A DNA stretch of 64,000 nt. It comes from Babylonia areolata (Eukaryota > Mollusca > Gastropoda > Neogastropoda > Buccinidae). This document shows positions 1 to 12,454 of the stretch, piece after piece (the stretch's first letter is position 1; every line of letters begins with the position of its first letter). Location: positions 14,348,802 to 14,412,801 of the forward strand of contig NC_134901.1 in assembly GCF_041734735.1 (NCBI RefSeq), read 5' to 3'. The notes beneath the pieces were generated by a model. That model was not told where the DNA came from and searched no databases. It saw nothing but the letters and a program-made list of their open reading frames with translations. The translations under genes and the position numbers were made by a program.

Positions 1-1908
1 TGCTGTGAGGCGGTTTAGTAGGATCCTGGCAAGTATCTTGCCTGCGATGGAGAGCAAGGAAATGCCCCGATGGTTATCACAGGCTTGCCGGTTCCCCTTT
101 CGCTTGTACAAGTGAATGATAGATGCATCTTTGAAATCCTGGGGGATCGTCTCTTCTTTCCACATGAGTGAGTACAGCTGATGGAGCTTCTCAGTTAGCA
201 CAGTGCCTCCAACCTTGTAGACCTCTGCTGGTATGGAGTCTGAGCCAGGTGCTTTGCCACTGGATAGCAGACGAATTGCTTTCTGGGTCTCAAGAGGTGT
301 TGGCGGATCGTCCAGTGCTTCGTTGATGGGGACTTGTGGGAGACGGTCTATGGCTTCATCATTTATCGAGGAAGGGCGATTTAAGACACTGTTGAAGTGC
401 TCAGCCCAGCGTTCGAGAATTGTCTCCTTCTCGGTGATCAAGGTATTCCCATCTGCATTGAGGAGGGGGGATGATCCTGAGGATGTGGGGCCGTAGACTT
501 CTTTTAAGGCATCATAGAACCTCTTCATATCGTGCCTGTCAGCATATCCCTGGATCTCATCAGCTTTGTCACTCAGCCACTTATCCTGCATCTGGCGTAA
601 CTTTTGCTGAACAGTCCTGCGGATGGCATCGTACACATCCTTTTTTGATGTGGACTTTGGGTTGCTCAGGTAGGCTTGATGCAGACGGCGTTTCTCATCC
701 AGAAGCTGCTTGATTTCATCACAGTTTTCATCAAACCAGTCTTTGTGCTTTCTGGACATGGGCCCCAGGGTCTCTGAAGCTGTACTATAGATCAGCTCAC
801 GCAGGGTCCTCCAGTCAGACTCCACATTCTGGTTGTCCAGAGAGGCGGATTCCAGACGATCTTCCAGCAGCTCCACAAAGGACTGTTTGATGGTGATGTT
901 TTTCAGCTTAGCGATGTTGAGCCGTTTTGGAGCCTTCTGGCCTTGGGGGCGTCTCTTGGGCTGGATTCGAATATTCAGCTTCGAGACTACAAGGCGATGG
1001 TCTGTCCAACACTCGGCGCCGCACATGGTCTTTGTTACACGTACATCTTGCCTATCCCTTTTCCTGACGATGACATAATCGATGAGATGCCAATGCTTTG
1101 AGCGAGGGTGCATCCATGACGTCCTGTTACGGGTAGGGAGGCAGAAAACTGTGTTGGTTATCAGCAGTTCGTGCTCTGCACAGGTCTGAAGCAAAAGCAA
1201 TCCATTTGGGTTGCAGTGGCCCACACCGTGCTTTCCAATCACTCCATCCCAGGAGATGTAGTCAGAGCCAACTCTAGCATTGAAGTCCCCAAGAATGATG
1301 AGCTTGTCTGCTTTAGGGATAGCAGCAATGACAGAGTGAAGGTCCTCGTAGAACTTCGCCTTCACTTCATCCGGGTTGGTCATGGTTGGGGCGTAGGCAC
1401 TGACAATGGTGAGGTGCTTCTGGCCAGATGCCAGTGGGAGTTTCATGGTCATAAGCCTATCGTTGACTCCCTTTGGGATTCCAGCTAGCTTGCTGACAAG
1501 TGCTGTTTTTACTGCAAAACCAACGCCAGCCTCACGTCGCTCTTCGCTTCCTCGTCCACTCCAGAAGAAGGTGTAACCAGATCCCCGTTCACAGAGCTCG
1601 CCTTCACCTGCAAGCCGAGTCTCACTCAAGGCTGCGATGTCAATGTTGTATCTGGCGAGTTCGGATGCAACTAGTGCCGTTCTCCTTTGGGGTCTGTCCG
1701 CGTTATCTCTGTCCAGGAGAGTCCTTATGTTCCAAGCACCAATGGTGAGAGGAACGATCCTTGTTTTTTTCTTTTCTTTCTTGTTGTTTCGACCGCTGAT
1801 GTAGGGTCCCCGCCAGCCGCGGTATGCTGGCCAGGGTGATATGGAGCAGGCAATTTTTAGGGCACCTTTTCTAGCCCCTTCCTCATGCCAGGGAGGTGAG
1901 CAGTGCAT
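1..1908 (-). CDS. LINE endonuclease/reverse transcriptase, partial, open throughout
   Basis: This frame encodes the endonuclease and first RT blocks of LINE copy A. It has no stop over 636 codons. The first ATG after the upstream stop (about 1935) is at 1908, which I take as the start. Endonuclease landmarks by residue: WNIRTLL from 59, catalytic Glu in SETR at 96, Asp and Asn of DFNARVG at 208 and 210, and the Asp-His pair of WTDHRLV at 303-304. Downstream come a linker (about 310-540) and RT blocks with SGKAPGSDSIPAE, PQDFKDASIIHLYKRKG and CDNHRGISLL. The catalytic RT motif (FADD type) would lie left of the window. The protein nicks target DNA and copies its own RNA. All endonuclease residues I can check are present, so this copy could be functional if the rest is intact. 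Confidence 0.85.
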   Translation of the reverse strand, partial: MHCSPPWHEEGARKGALKIACSISPWPAYRGWRGPYISGRNNKKEKKKTRIVPLTIGAWNIRTLLDRDNADRPQRRTALVASELARYNIDIAALSETRLAGEGELCERGSGYTFFWSGRGSEERREAGVGFAVKTALVSKLAGIPKGVNDRLMTMKLPLASGQKHLTIVSAYAPTMTNPDEVKAKFYEDLHSVIAAIPKADKLIILGDFNARVGSDYISWDGVIGKHGVGHCNPNGLLLLQTCAEHELLITNTVFCLPTRNRTSWMHPRSKHWHLIDYVIVRKRDRQDVRVTKTMCGAECWTDHRLVVSKLNIRIQPKRRPQGQKAPKRLNIAKLKNITIKQSFVELLEDRLESASLDNQNVESDWRTLRELIYSTASETLGPMSRKHKDWFDENCDEIKQLLDEKRRLHQAYLSNPKSTSKKDVYDAIRRTVQQKLRQMQDKWLSDKADEIQGYADRHDMKRFYDALKEVYGPTSSGSSPLLNADGNTLITEKETILERWAEHFNSVLNRPSSINDEAIDRLPQVPINEALDDPPTPLETQKAIRLLSSGKAPGSDSIPAEVYKVGGTVLTEKLHQLYSLMWKEETIPQDFKDASIIHLYKRKGNRQACDNHRGISLLSIAGKILARILLNRLTA

Positions 1909-2637
1909 TCCTAAAGAGGGCTGCTCAGACGCTCAGACGGCTGCCGAGCTCCATCGCTGCTCCTGTCGACGAAGAACGACCCTATGGCCTGAGCCGCCTG
2001 CGTGCAGGTCTGTGACTGCGACTGCCAGTGTACCCACACCTGTCGTTTCGTCGCTCGCCTGTCGCCACAGGACTTGGGGGTGATGAAATGATGAAGGATG
2101 AAAGGTCATTTTGGATGACTGATGACTTGCGCGATGAGTTTGTTTAAAGTGAAGAGGAGTCGCGCAACGTCAACCTCACTCTCTCGTCCGGGTCCACCAA
2201 TTTCCAGTGGCAAGACTAAGTCGAGACGACTGGAGGATGAGCACGGATGCAGTGGATGACCAAGATATCCTTTCGGTGTCTCATCTTGCTCTCTGCACTC
2301 CACAGTGCGTTGCTGTAACCGCCTTCCTCTCCGTTGAACCGATAGGTTTCTTCCGCAGATTCTGCCGGATCCAGACTTCGCATGCATGGGTAGACACACC
2401 CCGGGGGCCAACTGCGTGTGGCATGCACACAGCACAGTGGAGCTAGATGGCCGTCGGTGGCTCTCCTGAGCCAACGCCCTTTTATGGATCTCCATAAGGG
2501 TGTCTAGCCACCCGCCTCACCAGTCCCGTAAGGGAGCGGTGGGAGTGCCGGTTTAGTTGCCGGCAACCCGACCCTGAACAGGTTGTACTGGATTACAGGT
2601 TACCAGTAGCAGATCTAATGACCTGACCTGACCTGGT
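1..2637 (-). mobile_element. RTE-like LINE, copy A (5' part, 3' end outside window)
   Basis: A non-LTR retrotransposon is read on the - strand. Its 5' end lies near 2637, where the - strand reads CCAGGTCAGGTCAGGTCATT and then a leader that also opens the second LINE at about 22500 (both share a GCTACTGGTA...CCAGTAC block). The leader of about 730 bp has no recognisable protein. The endonuclease-RT frame starts near 1908 and runs past position 1. The endonuclease and the start of the RT resemble the RTE-like LINEs often misannotated in molluscs as craniofacial development protein 2. Clade assignment is from motif memory and could be off by a neighbouring clade. No decay is visible in the coding part, so the copy looks young. 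Confidence 0.85.
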
Positions 2638-3085
2638 ATAAAGTGAACACTTATCTGGATGAGACACGCTCATGTAAGATGCCTGGTTATTTCTGGTTAG
2701 TTTCTTAGAAAAGGCTAATTTTGATATGTACTTAGAGATATAGTGGTGTACTCACATGTGCTCATCATCGGTCATTGCGTAATCGAAGGATTAAATCAGT
2801 TTTATGAAGCAGTGCTCGAAATTAAAGTGAGTCCTGGTTAACAATTTACATGTAGGCTTTTTCTTTCTTTCTTTTATTTGTTTGTTCCAGCTTAACAGCT
2901 TTGCATGAATTTAGTCTTCGTTAGCCGCAAATCTACATGTTGATTATTAACAATAACATGCAGGCTCTGATTGCTGATTGTGTCAGTCGGAGAAATTATT
3001 GTTTGGTATGTAAAAGCGATAGTCATCACTCGTCTTCAAACACACAATGCACCTGCAATCACCATACATCCCACCCCCCTGCTCC

Positions 3086-3124
<39 letters not shown>

Positions 3125-3191
3125 GTAAGGTAATCGGATGATGATGATAATAATGATGATAATGAAAGAAACCCTTTGGTGTGCTTGGAAG

Positions 3192-3233
<42 letters not shown>

Positions 3234-3745
3234 TTCACCATTAACCCGAGGACATGTTCTGAAGGTAACAACATGCATATAATTTTGAATGTGGTTAACG
3301 TGTTCGTATTCGTTTTTAAGGAAATTATTTGTCTTGTTCACTGTTTATTTGATGTTTTGCCCTTGGCCAAAGGACAATCAGCGAAGTCTAGGGCCGATCT
3401 TAGAAACTTCCTCGGGGCCCAGTTTGTTTACAGTGATGGTGTTATCATTCTTTCTTGTTTTTATTTCAATGATTAAGCATTCTCTCCCTCCCTTAAACCC
3501 CTCTCCTCTCTCTCTCTACGGCTATGTCCCAGACTGCATGTCTGTCTGACAAAGTTCTGTTCATCTTCTGATTCAGCTTTGTGACAGAGTAAACTGTAAT
3601 GCCATCTTTTGAATCAACACTGCTTATAGCCCATATCTGTCTTTTTTGTTAGCAATTTCCATTCTTTTCACAACTCATCTGTGTACTAAGTTTAGCGAAA
3701 GATTGACGGGGGTAAAAGTGTGTTACAGTGTAATGAATGTAGAAA

Positions 3746-3787
<42 letters not shown>

Positions 3788-4056
3788 TTTAATCGATTAA
3801 CGTGTAACCTGTAAAGATAATTCATAGCCAGCCCAGCACTCCGGGGTAAAAACACGAGCATGATTATTAAAATAGATTCTTTCACCCCGTGAATTTGAAG
3901 TATTACACGAAGTTAACTTCAAGACATTGTGGACGATATTGAGCAATGCTTCAATGATTTTATGTAGCACTGGCTCGCAGGTCGTGTTAAAATCGGATCA
4001 GTCTTGTGCAAATGATCATTGTCCGTGGGCAAAGATTCACACGGAAACACACGGAA

Positions 4057-4089
<33 letters not shown>

Positions 4090-4217
4090 CACCAAGCATG
4101 CGCCCCCCCCCCCTGTTCCCCCTCCACGCCCCCCAAGCCCCCGCATCCCCCTTCCCCCACATCCCCATATACATACACACATGCAAAAACACAGACACAC
4201 AGACAGACAGACAGACA

Positions 4218-4255
<38 letters not shown>

Positions 4256-5484
4256 CACCGACGTCAACAACAATGACAGTGAGAACATTTAACAACTCCC
4301 TTACTTTAACTTTTGTTCTGAGCCTATTTGATTTGGTAAACAGAAAATGATAATTCGATAAAGTACAATAGTAAAATGATTATGATAAAATAAAACAGAA
4401 CAACGAAACGAACTTACAGGTCTTAGCCTTCAGTTAACTCAGCAAACCTATTTCAGCTGGAGCAATATGAAATTTGTCAGCTGAAATCAAGCGTCAGTTA
4501 ATCAAGTGGAATGAAGTGCAATTATTATTTGACAAAATAAATACAAATAAGTGGCTGACAATGCGTGACTCCGCATACTGACACAAGAATCTGAATTGAA
4601 ACCTGAACAGTCATGCCACAAAAGAGGACAGAATTAATCATTTTTGCCGAGATTTACTCAAGCGGGTTTTCTTCCTTTCTTCATCTTTTTTCTCTTCGTT
4701 TTCTTTTCTTTTTATTTTATTTCAGCACCTGTTCAATAGGTGGCAACCAGTTCGTTTGAAGTAATTAATGCTGATCAGATGTCGATTAGCAGCAGGTATA
4801 ACTTCACGCTGTGTTAGCGACGGGAAGGTGTCCTGAAATCGCCAACGGGAATGTTTTTATGTTTCTCCCCCCCTTGGGACTGGATACGTTTTTATGCCCC
4901 TGCCAGGGCACTGGAGCATAATTCCCCTGGATTAGAGAAGGAGAATAGAATCGTGCACTCCTGTGCATGCATGTAGATTATCTACCCACGCGAACATACG
5001 TACGTGCCTATAGAAATTCAGCTGGGTGTGTGCGCGCACGCATGAACGCGTACGCAAAAAAAGAAAATCAACACCACGCAAACACTAACGCAGACACACA
5101 CGCACACACACGCACTCTCTCTCTCTCTCTCTCTCTTACACACGCACGCACGTCCACTATTTGGGGGTATAGATAACGTATTTCGGAATTCAAACGCAAG
5201 GAAATAATATAAGTTCTATGACACTGAATGCAGCTGTAAGTGCAAGCCATTACTGGAACGCTCCCTGAAATGAAACCCATACTGACGAAAAATCGCAGAT
5301 TCAAAGAAAATTATATATACTTTTTATCGCATGACTGAAGTTTGACAAAACCCTACTGCCCCTCCCTCTTACCCCAACCTGAAAAAAATGGAAAACGAAA
5401 AACCCAATCTTAAGTTAACCTAGAGAAAAGAATAACAAAGAGGGCTTGTGGTCTGGATCAATAGGTAATCATTCATCATTAATG

Positions 5485-5562
<78 letters not shown>

Positions 5563-5924
5563 ATATATATATAAAGTTTACAAAGCACGCTCATCAACTT
5601 CATGTGGCTCAAAGCTCAGCTGTTTCTCTTTCGTCTTCCAAGTTGTTGTTTTTTGTTGTTGTTTTTTTGTTCGCGTGTTTGTTTGTGTTTTCTTACAATG
5701 ACGGTTTGGAAACAGTGCGGAAAAAAAGGAATCAGACGTAAAAGAATTACACATACTTATCAGCCTGCGTATTTTCGTATTCACTGACATGATTATATTC
5801 TCTTTTCGTGTTACTCTTCTGTCACAGCCTCAGTAAAACCGTTCCTGGCAGAAAGTTCCATTCCAAGTCGTCTTTCAGTTGAACAAGTGAGTATATATAC
5901 CTTTCTCTCTCTCAAAAGGTGGAT
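2638..5924. other. Intergenic, microsatellites only
   Basis: I see no coding signal here. It holds (GA)n at about 3090-3120, a run of about 40 A at 3191-3231, (GA)n at 3750-3785, a compound CA/CAGA tract with C-rich interruptions at 4058-4255, (CT)n at about 5115-5136, and a long (AT)n tract at 5488-5573. Short frames rich in Cys-Val, Thr-His or Ser-Leu are translations of these repeats. Confidence 0.7.
5488..5573. repeat. (AT)n microsatellite
   Basis: About 85 bp of alternating A and T, broken once by ATGTATGT near the right end. Length is probably polymorphic. Confidence 0.95.
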
Positions 5925-6215
5925 ATTGTATTGTATTGTATCGTATTGTACTGTTTCTGTTGTATTGTAGTATTGTTTCTGTTGTATTACTCTTCAGTTT
6001 TTGTCAGAAGAGATTCCTCTGTCAGCAATTTGGGCTGCTCTCCGCGGAGAGAGCGCGTCTCCATTGTACAGCGCCACCCATTTACTTTTCTGTCCGCAAG
6101 TGTATTCTGTTTTACAATCAAAGTGGCTTTTTTATTGGGAAAAAAAGGAAAAAAAATGGCCGGAGACAACCTTTTTGTTGCCATGTGTTCTTTTACGTAC
6201 GCTAAATTCAATGAT
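5925..6215 (-). mobile_element. tRNA-derived SINE family B, 5'-truncated copy
   Basis: Read on the - strand this matches the body of the full-length SINE at 10468-10878: the TTAGCG.ACGTAAAAGAAC start, the GGCAACAAAA block, the short GGCGCTGTA..GCG block, the GGAGAGCAGCCC.AATT hairpin block and an A-rich TACAA-type tail (here TTGTATTGTA on the + strand, 5925-5975). The tRNA-like head is missing, as expected of incomplete reverse transcription. It is well diverged from the other copies. Confidence 0.75.
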
Positions 6216-6840
6216 GATGTACACTAGATCTCGATCGATCGATCGTTTGATCCGAAAGACGAAGTAGAAGTGAACAATGAGCCCTTTGAAATAAAGCTGT
6301 AAAAGTTTGTTTTTGGAATATTTCATTTCAGCCAGACTCCGTTTTTATTTCTGTGTGTCTGGATCTAGCATACAAAGCAAAGAGGACCATTATGGTTTTA
6401 TGTTTCATGCTATACACACACATAGTTGAACACATGTCAGGTATATTCTATTTAGCAGTGTGGTGCTGAAATATGGGCGTTTGACAGTAGTGGTGAAATT
6501 GAAAGACTTGGCTTGTTAGCCATTACGCTTTCTCGATGTCAACGGGCGAACATTTTGGGAAACCTGGCAGGTGGTCAATGTACCTAAATTCTATGTAAGA
6601 TATATCAGTTACTTGTTAACATTAACGAGAAGGCATGGGATACAGGTGTATAGATGAGGGTGTAAAAAATGTTACATGGTTTATTTAATCTTTTGACTGC
6701 ATATGATACGATTGGTATGGCTACATTCTGATTGCATAATATGGGTAGGACGTTTAAGTTGAGAAATAATGCCCAATGATACACTGGAATTAAAATTAAC
6801 AGATACGTGTATTGCGTTTCAACCAAACTAAGTTTTGGCA
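6216..6840. other. Intergenic, nothing recognised
   Basis: AT-rich unique-looking sequence. It contains a short GATCGATCGATCGAT tract at 6230-6245. The open frames are short and have no family resemblance. Confidence 0.6.
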
Positions 6841-7140
6841 GACAAATCAAATCAAATCAAATCAAAAACACTTTATTAATCCACATGGAAATTAAGTTGT
6901 GCAATCACAGGCTCGTTGTAAACACTGGCATAAAATCATCTTGCCCAACATAAGAAGACATTAAAACTAGTCAAATAAGAATTCCCAATAGCTGACGATA
7001 TACTAATCCCCCCCCCCCCCCTACACACACACACACACATACTCATGTTAAGACAATAGGGTATTGCACGACAATATTAACAAATGAAAACATCCAACAA
7101 AAAAGGGTGTAGATTACTAAAAATGACCTGCGCGCACGCA

Positions 7141-7181
<41 letters not shown>

Positions 7182-7269
7182 ACGCACACACACGTTAAGA
7201 CCATAAGGTATTGTACAACAATACATAAATAAAAACATCAAGGGAATAGATCGCATATATAAGTAAAAT

Positions 7270-7325
<56 letters not shown>

Positions 7326-7500
7326 GCACACACACACACACTCACACACACTCATTCACACACACACTCACACACACACATACAACGTATGCATGCACAC
7401 AACATATGTCACGTCAATAAAATTAGTACATTAACATTAAGATACATGAAATCCAAGTAAAATAAGAAAATATTTAAAAATTACTTCCGATCACACACAC
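6841..7500. repeat. LINE-like 3' tail plus CA-rich tandem block
   Basis: The segment opens with five AAATC units (6843-6866) followed by AAACACTTTATTAATCC. On the - strand this reads as a LINE-style 3' end with an ATTTG-type tail. From 7020 on, CA tracts (7022-7040, 7146-7178, 7268-7380) alternate with two related non-CA segments, 7048-7128 and 7193-7268, both starting TTAAGAC.ATA.GGTATTG. So the block is a degenerate tandem duplication split by CA microsatellites. The LINE clade is not determinable from the tail. Confidence 0.5.
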
Positions 7501-8840
7501 ACAGAAATGTTTGCCCGTGCTCACCCGCTCAGTCCCACATGCACGCATAATGTCTGCTCCCATGCACTCGTCTGCTGATGAAGTTCAGGTGTTGCTGTGG
7601 CAAGGGGCCTTGGGGGGGTGGAGGGGTGCTATCATTTCAAACCCAGTGAAAGAAGTGTTAAGAATATCCTGCGTCGTTCACGCCATGATTCAGAATCAGA
7701 TGAAATTTATTTTATGTTTTGTTGTCCTGGTCTTCTTGACTTGATGATGAAATATATTCAGCCTGGATATCATAACTGCCCATGCCGCTTTGGATTTAAC
7801 TTGCTTGTATCATACAAGAGCGAGGCTGTATTGTGTAGTGTGGCATTCTACGTTTACAAAGCTGTAAACACTGACTGAATCTTCAGAACGGTTGCGTACG
7901 GTACAACTTAGAGCATGATTTTTTTTAATTATCTGTATGAACTAAATCTAATCATTATTATCTTAGACTGAAATGTTATACTTTGTATACCTACCATTGA
8001 AAAGTTTATCTGGGTGATGATTTTTCCCATTCAAGAATAGGGACTTAGCCAGAATATGACAAAAACATTTCCTATTCTCTCCCACTCTCTGTCTCTCTGT
8101 TTCTCTCTCAGTCTCTGTCTCTCTCTCTAAAAGACAACACCAAAAAAACAGAAGCAACAAGAACAACAAAAACGGCTCCACCACAAAAACAGCACGCCGC
8201 AGCTTATCAGCAGATCTACGATTCTTGTTCAATTCAAACAAGTCTTGGAGACGCTCAGTGAGGGGTAACTGTAATATTGACAGTCAAGATTATTTTACAC
8301 ACGGGGACGGCGGGACGTGTCAACAGAACAATGGTACCGTATGTATGCAGACCTAGACTGTTATGCAGTATGTGATAGGTATCTTTCGTCATAACGTGAT
8401 CGAGAGTGGGCATGGGACACTGCTTTGACGAGATCTGCGCTCGCTTTCGAAGGTTATGTCAACGCCGATTATGAGAACGAGTGATACTGAGGGGCACACT
8501 TATTCTCAGACTGGGCGAGTTTGGTGGGTGGATTTCATGTGGGCCTGAGAACGAGTATCAAGTACTGGTTCTCAGGGTGTGCGATTTTGGAGTGCGTGTT
8601 TCGAGCGTATTTGAATGTTTCTCCTCTGTTGACTGCAGTAGCGCTACAGCCCTCTTGTACAGGTTGCGTATGTTCCACAGTCGTTGCGGAGCGAGTTTCA
8701 GGGTGGGCAGCTAATGTTGATATAATATATCGTCCCTGTTGCAACATTAATGCTGTACTAATAATCAGCCCACCATCTCCTACAAGAGGGAGAATGTACT
8801 GAGGGAGATCAGGCGAAAATTAGGGGGAAGGATCTCATGA
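7501..8840. other. Intergenic, nothing recognised
   Basis: No exon or transposon signature could be recognised. A short CT/TCTGTCTC-rich stretch lies at 8080-8130. Open frames of 70-93 codons overlap one another in several frames and lack family motifs. Confidence 0.55.
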
Positions 8841-8844
8841 CGTT

Positions 8845-9200
8845 TGGTGGCCGGGTATATTTGGTGCGCTGGTTTCTCACCCGGGCTTTCGGAGTTCGAT
8901 CCCGGTTTCGACACACATGGTGGGTGAAGATTCGTTTCCCCAAACTCCCAGGTCAACATATGTGCAGAAGTGCTAGTGCCTGAACCCCCTTCGTGCGTAT
9001 GCACATACAGAAGATCAAATACGCATGAAATAGAACCTATAACTCATGTCAGCGTTCGGTGGGTTAAGGACCACTGATCTAGTGGTTAAAGACACGCGGA
9101 AATACCCAACATGCATCAACCACGACAGAATCGTCAGTAAGTCGATGTTGATCGTGTTGTGAAAAACTAAAAACAACAACAACAACAACAAACAAACAAA
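8845..9200 (+). mobile_element. tRNA-derived SINE family A, divergent full-length copy
   Basis: A tRNA-like head contains a B-box type GTTCGATCCCGG at about 8893. It is followed by the family A body: CTCCCAGGTCAACATATG, CTAGTGCCTGAACCCCCTTC, GATCAAATACGCA, TCAGCGTTCGGTGGGTTA and CCCA.CATGCA. The 3' end is A-rich with CAA units (9170-9200). The head is more diverged than in the three - strand copies (31155, 39720, 46760). SINEs of this build are transcribed by RNA polymerase III and moved by a partner LINE. Confidence 0.7.
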
Positions 9201-9425
9201 TAGAAATGAAGAGCACGAGAGAATAGTCTCACGTCTGTCTTCTGTCTGTCTCCCTGTCTGTCTCAGAGTCTGTTTCTTCTCTCCGTATTCTCTGTTCTTC
9301 TGTCTTTCTGTTTGTTTCTCGGACTGGGATCTTATCGTAACTTGGGTTGGGGGCTTGTTTTTGGAAGAGACTCAGTTCGTTCAGACTCCTCTAGTTCATA
9401 CGTGCGTGCGTGCGTGCGTGCGTGC

Positions 9426-9460
<35 letters not shown>

Positions 9461-9952
9461 TGCGTGTGTGTTTTGTGTGCGTGTGTGTGTTTGAGAGAGA
9501 GAGATCGCGCGCGCGTGTGCGTGCGTGCATGCGTGATTATGTGTTCATGTGTGTGTGTGCAGGCACGTAAGCGTTTGTATAGTTGCGTGAGCATGCATGC
9601 GTGCATGTGTATGCCACGGTGAGTGTGTGTGCGTGCGTGTGTGTGTGTGTGTGTGTGTGCGTGTGCGTGTGTGTGTTTGTGTGCGTGTGTGTGTGTGTGC
9701 GTGTGTGTGTGTGTGTGTGTGTTCACAGAATTGTAAACGCAAAGAGAAATGATCTGGATTTCAGCTGTGCACACTGCACTTGTATGAAGCTGTAAAAGTG
9801 CGTGGCTCACTTAGACATGTGCCGGATTACGTTTCTGGCATTTGCATTTTACATTGTAGCCTACACGCAAGGTGATTGATTTTGCACACATAAAGCTGTC
9901 ACGTAGATTATGCTTATCTCTACAGCATGTTTGATGAGAGAGAGAGACGGAG

Positions 9953-9995
<43 letters not shown>

Positions 9996-10467
9996 TGTGT
10001 GTTTGTGTTAATGTGTTCGTGCGTTCTTGGTGTGTGTGTCTGCGTGCGCGCGCGCGCGCGTGTGTGTATGAAGTTAACTTTCCGATCTCATTTTACGGTC
10101 TGTTCATTGTATTGCTCGTCAGTCTGTCGCCCGCGTGTCTTTCCTTTCTTCCTGTCACCGTTCGATAAGCTATGGAAACTCAAACGACCCTGTGTGCACC
10201 CCCCCACCCCCGAAAACAACGTGGCTGCCTGATTGACAGGGTAAAAACCCACTTGGAGAAGGGAGTGAACGTGGGAGTTACAGTTCTGGGACGGACGCAG
10301 TAGAAGAATAATGTTAAGAAGATCCCGTCGCTATCTAGTTTGTTATCTTTTCAGCGCGAGTTTGTTGCATTCTATGCCGCCAGCCTGCTGTCAGATGGTG
10401 AAAATAAACAGTTTTCGTCTAGCGTCCTTGTGCCTTATGCACAGACATATGGACACTGTATGATTAT
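9201..10467. other. Intergenic, dense GT/GC and GA microsatellites
   Basis: It holds CGTG/GT compound tracts at 9400-9535 and 9620-9722, (GA)n at 9940-9991 and a GCGC/GT tract at 10043-10065. No coding signal is seen; the many open frames here are repeat translations. Confidence 0.7.
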
Positions 10468-10878
10468 GTATTAGTGGAGTGATGGCCTAGAGGTAACGCG
10501 TCCGCTTAGGAAGCGAGAGAATCTGAGCGCGCTGGTTCGAATCACGGCTCAGCCGCCGATATTTTCTCCCCCTCCACTAGACCTTGAGTGGTGGTCTGGA
10601 CGCTAGTCATTCGGATGAGACGATAAACCGAGGTCCTGTGTGCAGCATGCACTTAGCGCACGTAAAAGAACCCACGGCAACAAAAGGGTTGTTCCTGGCA
10701 AAATTCTGTAGAAAAATCCACTGCGATAGGAAAAACAAAATAAAACTGCACGCAGGAAAAATACAACAACAAAAAATAGGTGGCGCTGTAGTGTAGCGAC
10801 GCGCTCTCCCTGGGGAGAGCAGCCCGAATTTCACACAGAGAAATCTGTTGCGATAAAAAGAAATACAAATACAAATAA
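10468..10878 (+). mobile_element. tRNA-derived SINE family B, full-length copy
   Basis: The head (about 10473-10552) has an A-box-like TGGCCTAGAGGTAACGCG and a B-box-like GGTTCGAATC, then the body with GTGGTCTGGACGCTAG, GAGGTCCTGTGTGCAGCATG, AACCCACGGCAACAAAAGGG, TTCCTGGCAAAATTCTG, GGTGGCGCTGTAGTG and GGGGAGAGCAGCCCGAATTT. It ends in an ATACAA-rich tail. This is the best reference copy of the family in the window. Other copies are at 5925, 14190, 54882, 59566 and 62578. Confidence 0.85.
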
Positions 10879-11303
10879 CCAAAGACCACCTGTCGCAGAA
10901 CAGTGGAAGGAGAACTCAGGACCATGAAACACACCTGGGGTACCATTCACAGACTGGCCCCAAAACAGACAAGTGTAGTGGTTCTTCGTCACTTGGCTGC
11001 CCTGCATGTCAGAGGGCGTAATGGGCAGTAGGCAATCAAGTGTGATAATAAGCCTATGTATAGATCTATGCACATAAATTCACGTTCGTTCTGTGCTTTT
11101 ATGACAGCATCTGCTGCGCTGAGAGAGAGACACGAGAGACACATGCAACAGAGAGTCAGTCAGACAGACAGACAGACAGACAGACAGTGTATTAATATAT
11201 TGCGATATGCGCTTACGTGCCTGCAGACGCTTGCACATACATACGAACACTCAGATTGTAACTGAGGCATGTCGGCGCGCGCGCGCGTTTTTGTGCGTGC
11301 GTC

Positions 11304-11372
<69 letters not shown>

Positions 11373-12454
11373 TGTTCGCTCGCGGTGCGCCAAATATGTT
11401 TGATGTGTATGAGTGGGTTGGCGTGCAGCTATGTTTGTTTTGCAGACTGTACACGTGCATAGACGCTAATCATTATCATAATTATTATCACTTTTTCTTT
11501 CTCACGGTATTCACTTTCGTCACTTTATAAAGCACCAGGATGGGCGCTAAGTGGATGTCCATAGTCTGTATCTGCCCGTCTGTCACCGGCTGCATGTCTC
11601 TATCAGTGCATCTCTCAGCCCGCACTCACACTTTCACTCTTCCTTGGAAGTAATATAGCGATAGCGCACGTGCGTGCACACAATGTTTCCTCTCACCCAC
11701 AATCGAGTTAGCGCGCACAATGCACGTTTGAACATTGAAAGTGTGTCATTTCAGTGCACCACTCAGGTAAACTCGCCAAGTTCTTTTGTACCCTACGAAT
11801 TCGATTAATTCTGGGTTGGAAACGAAAGGCATGAACAGTCAGTAACAGCTGTTCTGACCATGGTTGATTCCGATCTGTGAAAGTTTGACTGCTCATTTGT
11901 AAAGGAAACGCGATATTCCGCCTACGTCAACGACTTCTCCCTCTTTCCATTGTTGGCTGTCGTCTGCACCCAAAGTTCTCTCTCTCTCTCTTTAATTGCC
12001 GATTTCATTCACCCTGGGACGAGTTCCTCTCTGAATATCGATCGAATGATTTTCGATCTATTATCTTGTGGCTGGCTGATCGGTCACGCTCACGGATCGA
12101 ATGAATCCAAATGGAAAGGTCAGCAGGTGAGTTTTCCGACTTTGGCAACAAGCCACTTGGGGCTGAGAGGTTTTTATTGGGATAAGGCTTAGAAACCCCA
12201 CTTCGATTGATTTTCCTGCGGAGTCCGGGGACTGCAAAGCTGCGGACTGTTAAGCAGAGAATTTGCTTTACGCACTGTTTTGAAGTAAACGTGCAGCAGT
12301 GAATCAAGTCTAGCTCATTTAAAAAAAATTAAAAAAATAGAAAAAATAAATGGAATCCATGACTGTTAATACCAAGACCCCCTCTCCCATCGAAGGAATA
12401 TTTAAAAAAAAAAAAAAAAGAAAGAAGAAAATGACAGGGTAGAGAAGTGCAGCA
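10879..12454. other. Intergenic, microsatellites
   Basis: CAGA repeats lie at 11157-11186 and a long (GT)n at 11300-11370. The remainder shows no recognisable exon or element. An A/T-rich stretch at 12320-12430 precedes the next repeat. Confidence 0.6.

Noticed and set aside
2106-2495. 129-residue - strand protein in the leader of LINE copy A as ORF1
   Set aside because: No known domain, and copy B has no similar frame in its leader. Kept only as leader sequence.
4019-4292. Thr-His and Cys-Val repeat proteins, here and at 7077-7355, 9312-9810, 11160-11530, 29551-29804 and others
   Set aside because: Direct translations of CA/GT microsatellites, open on both strands.
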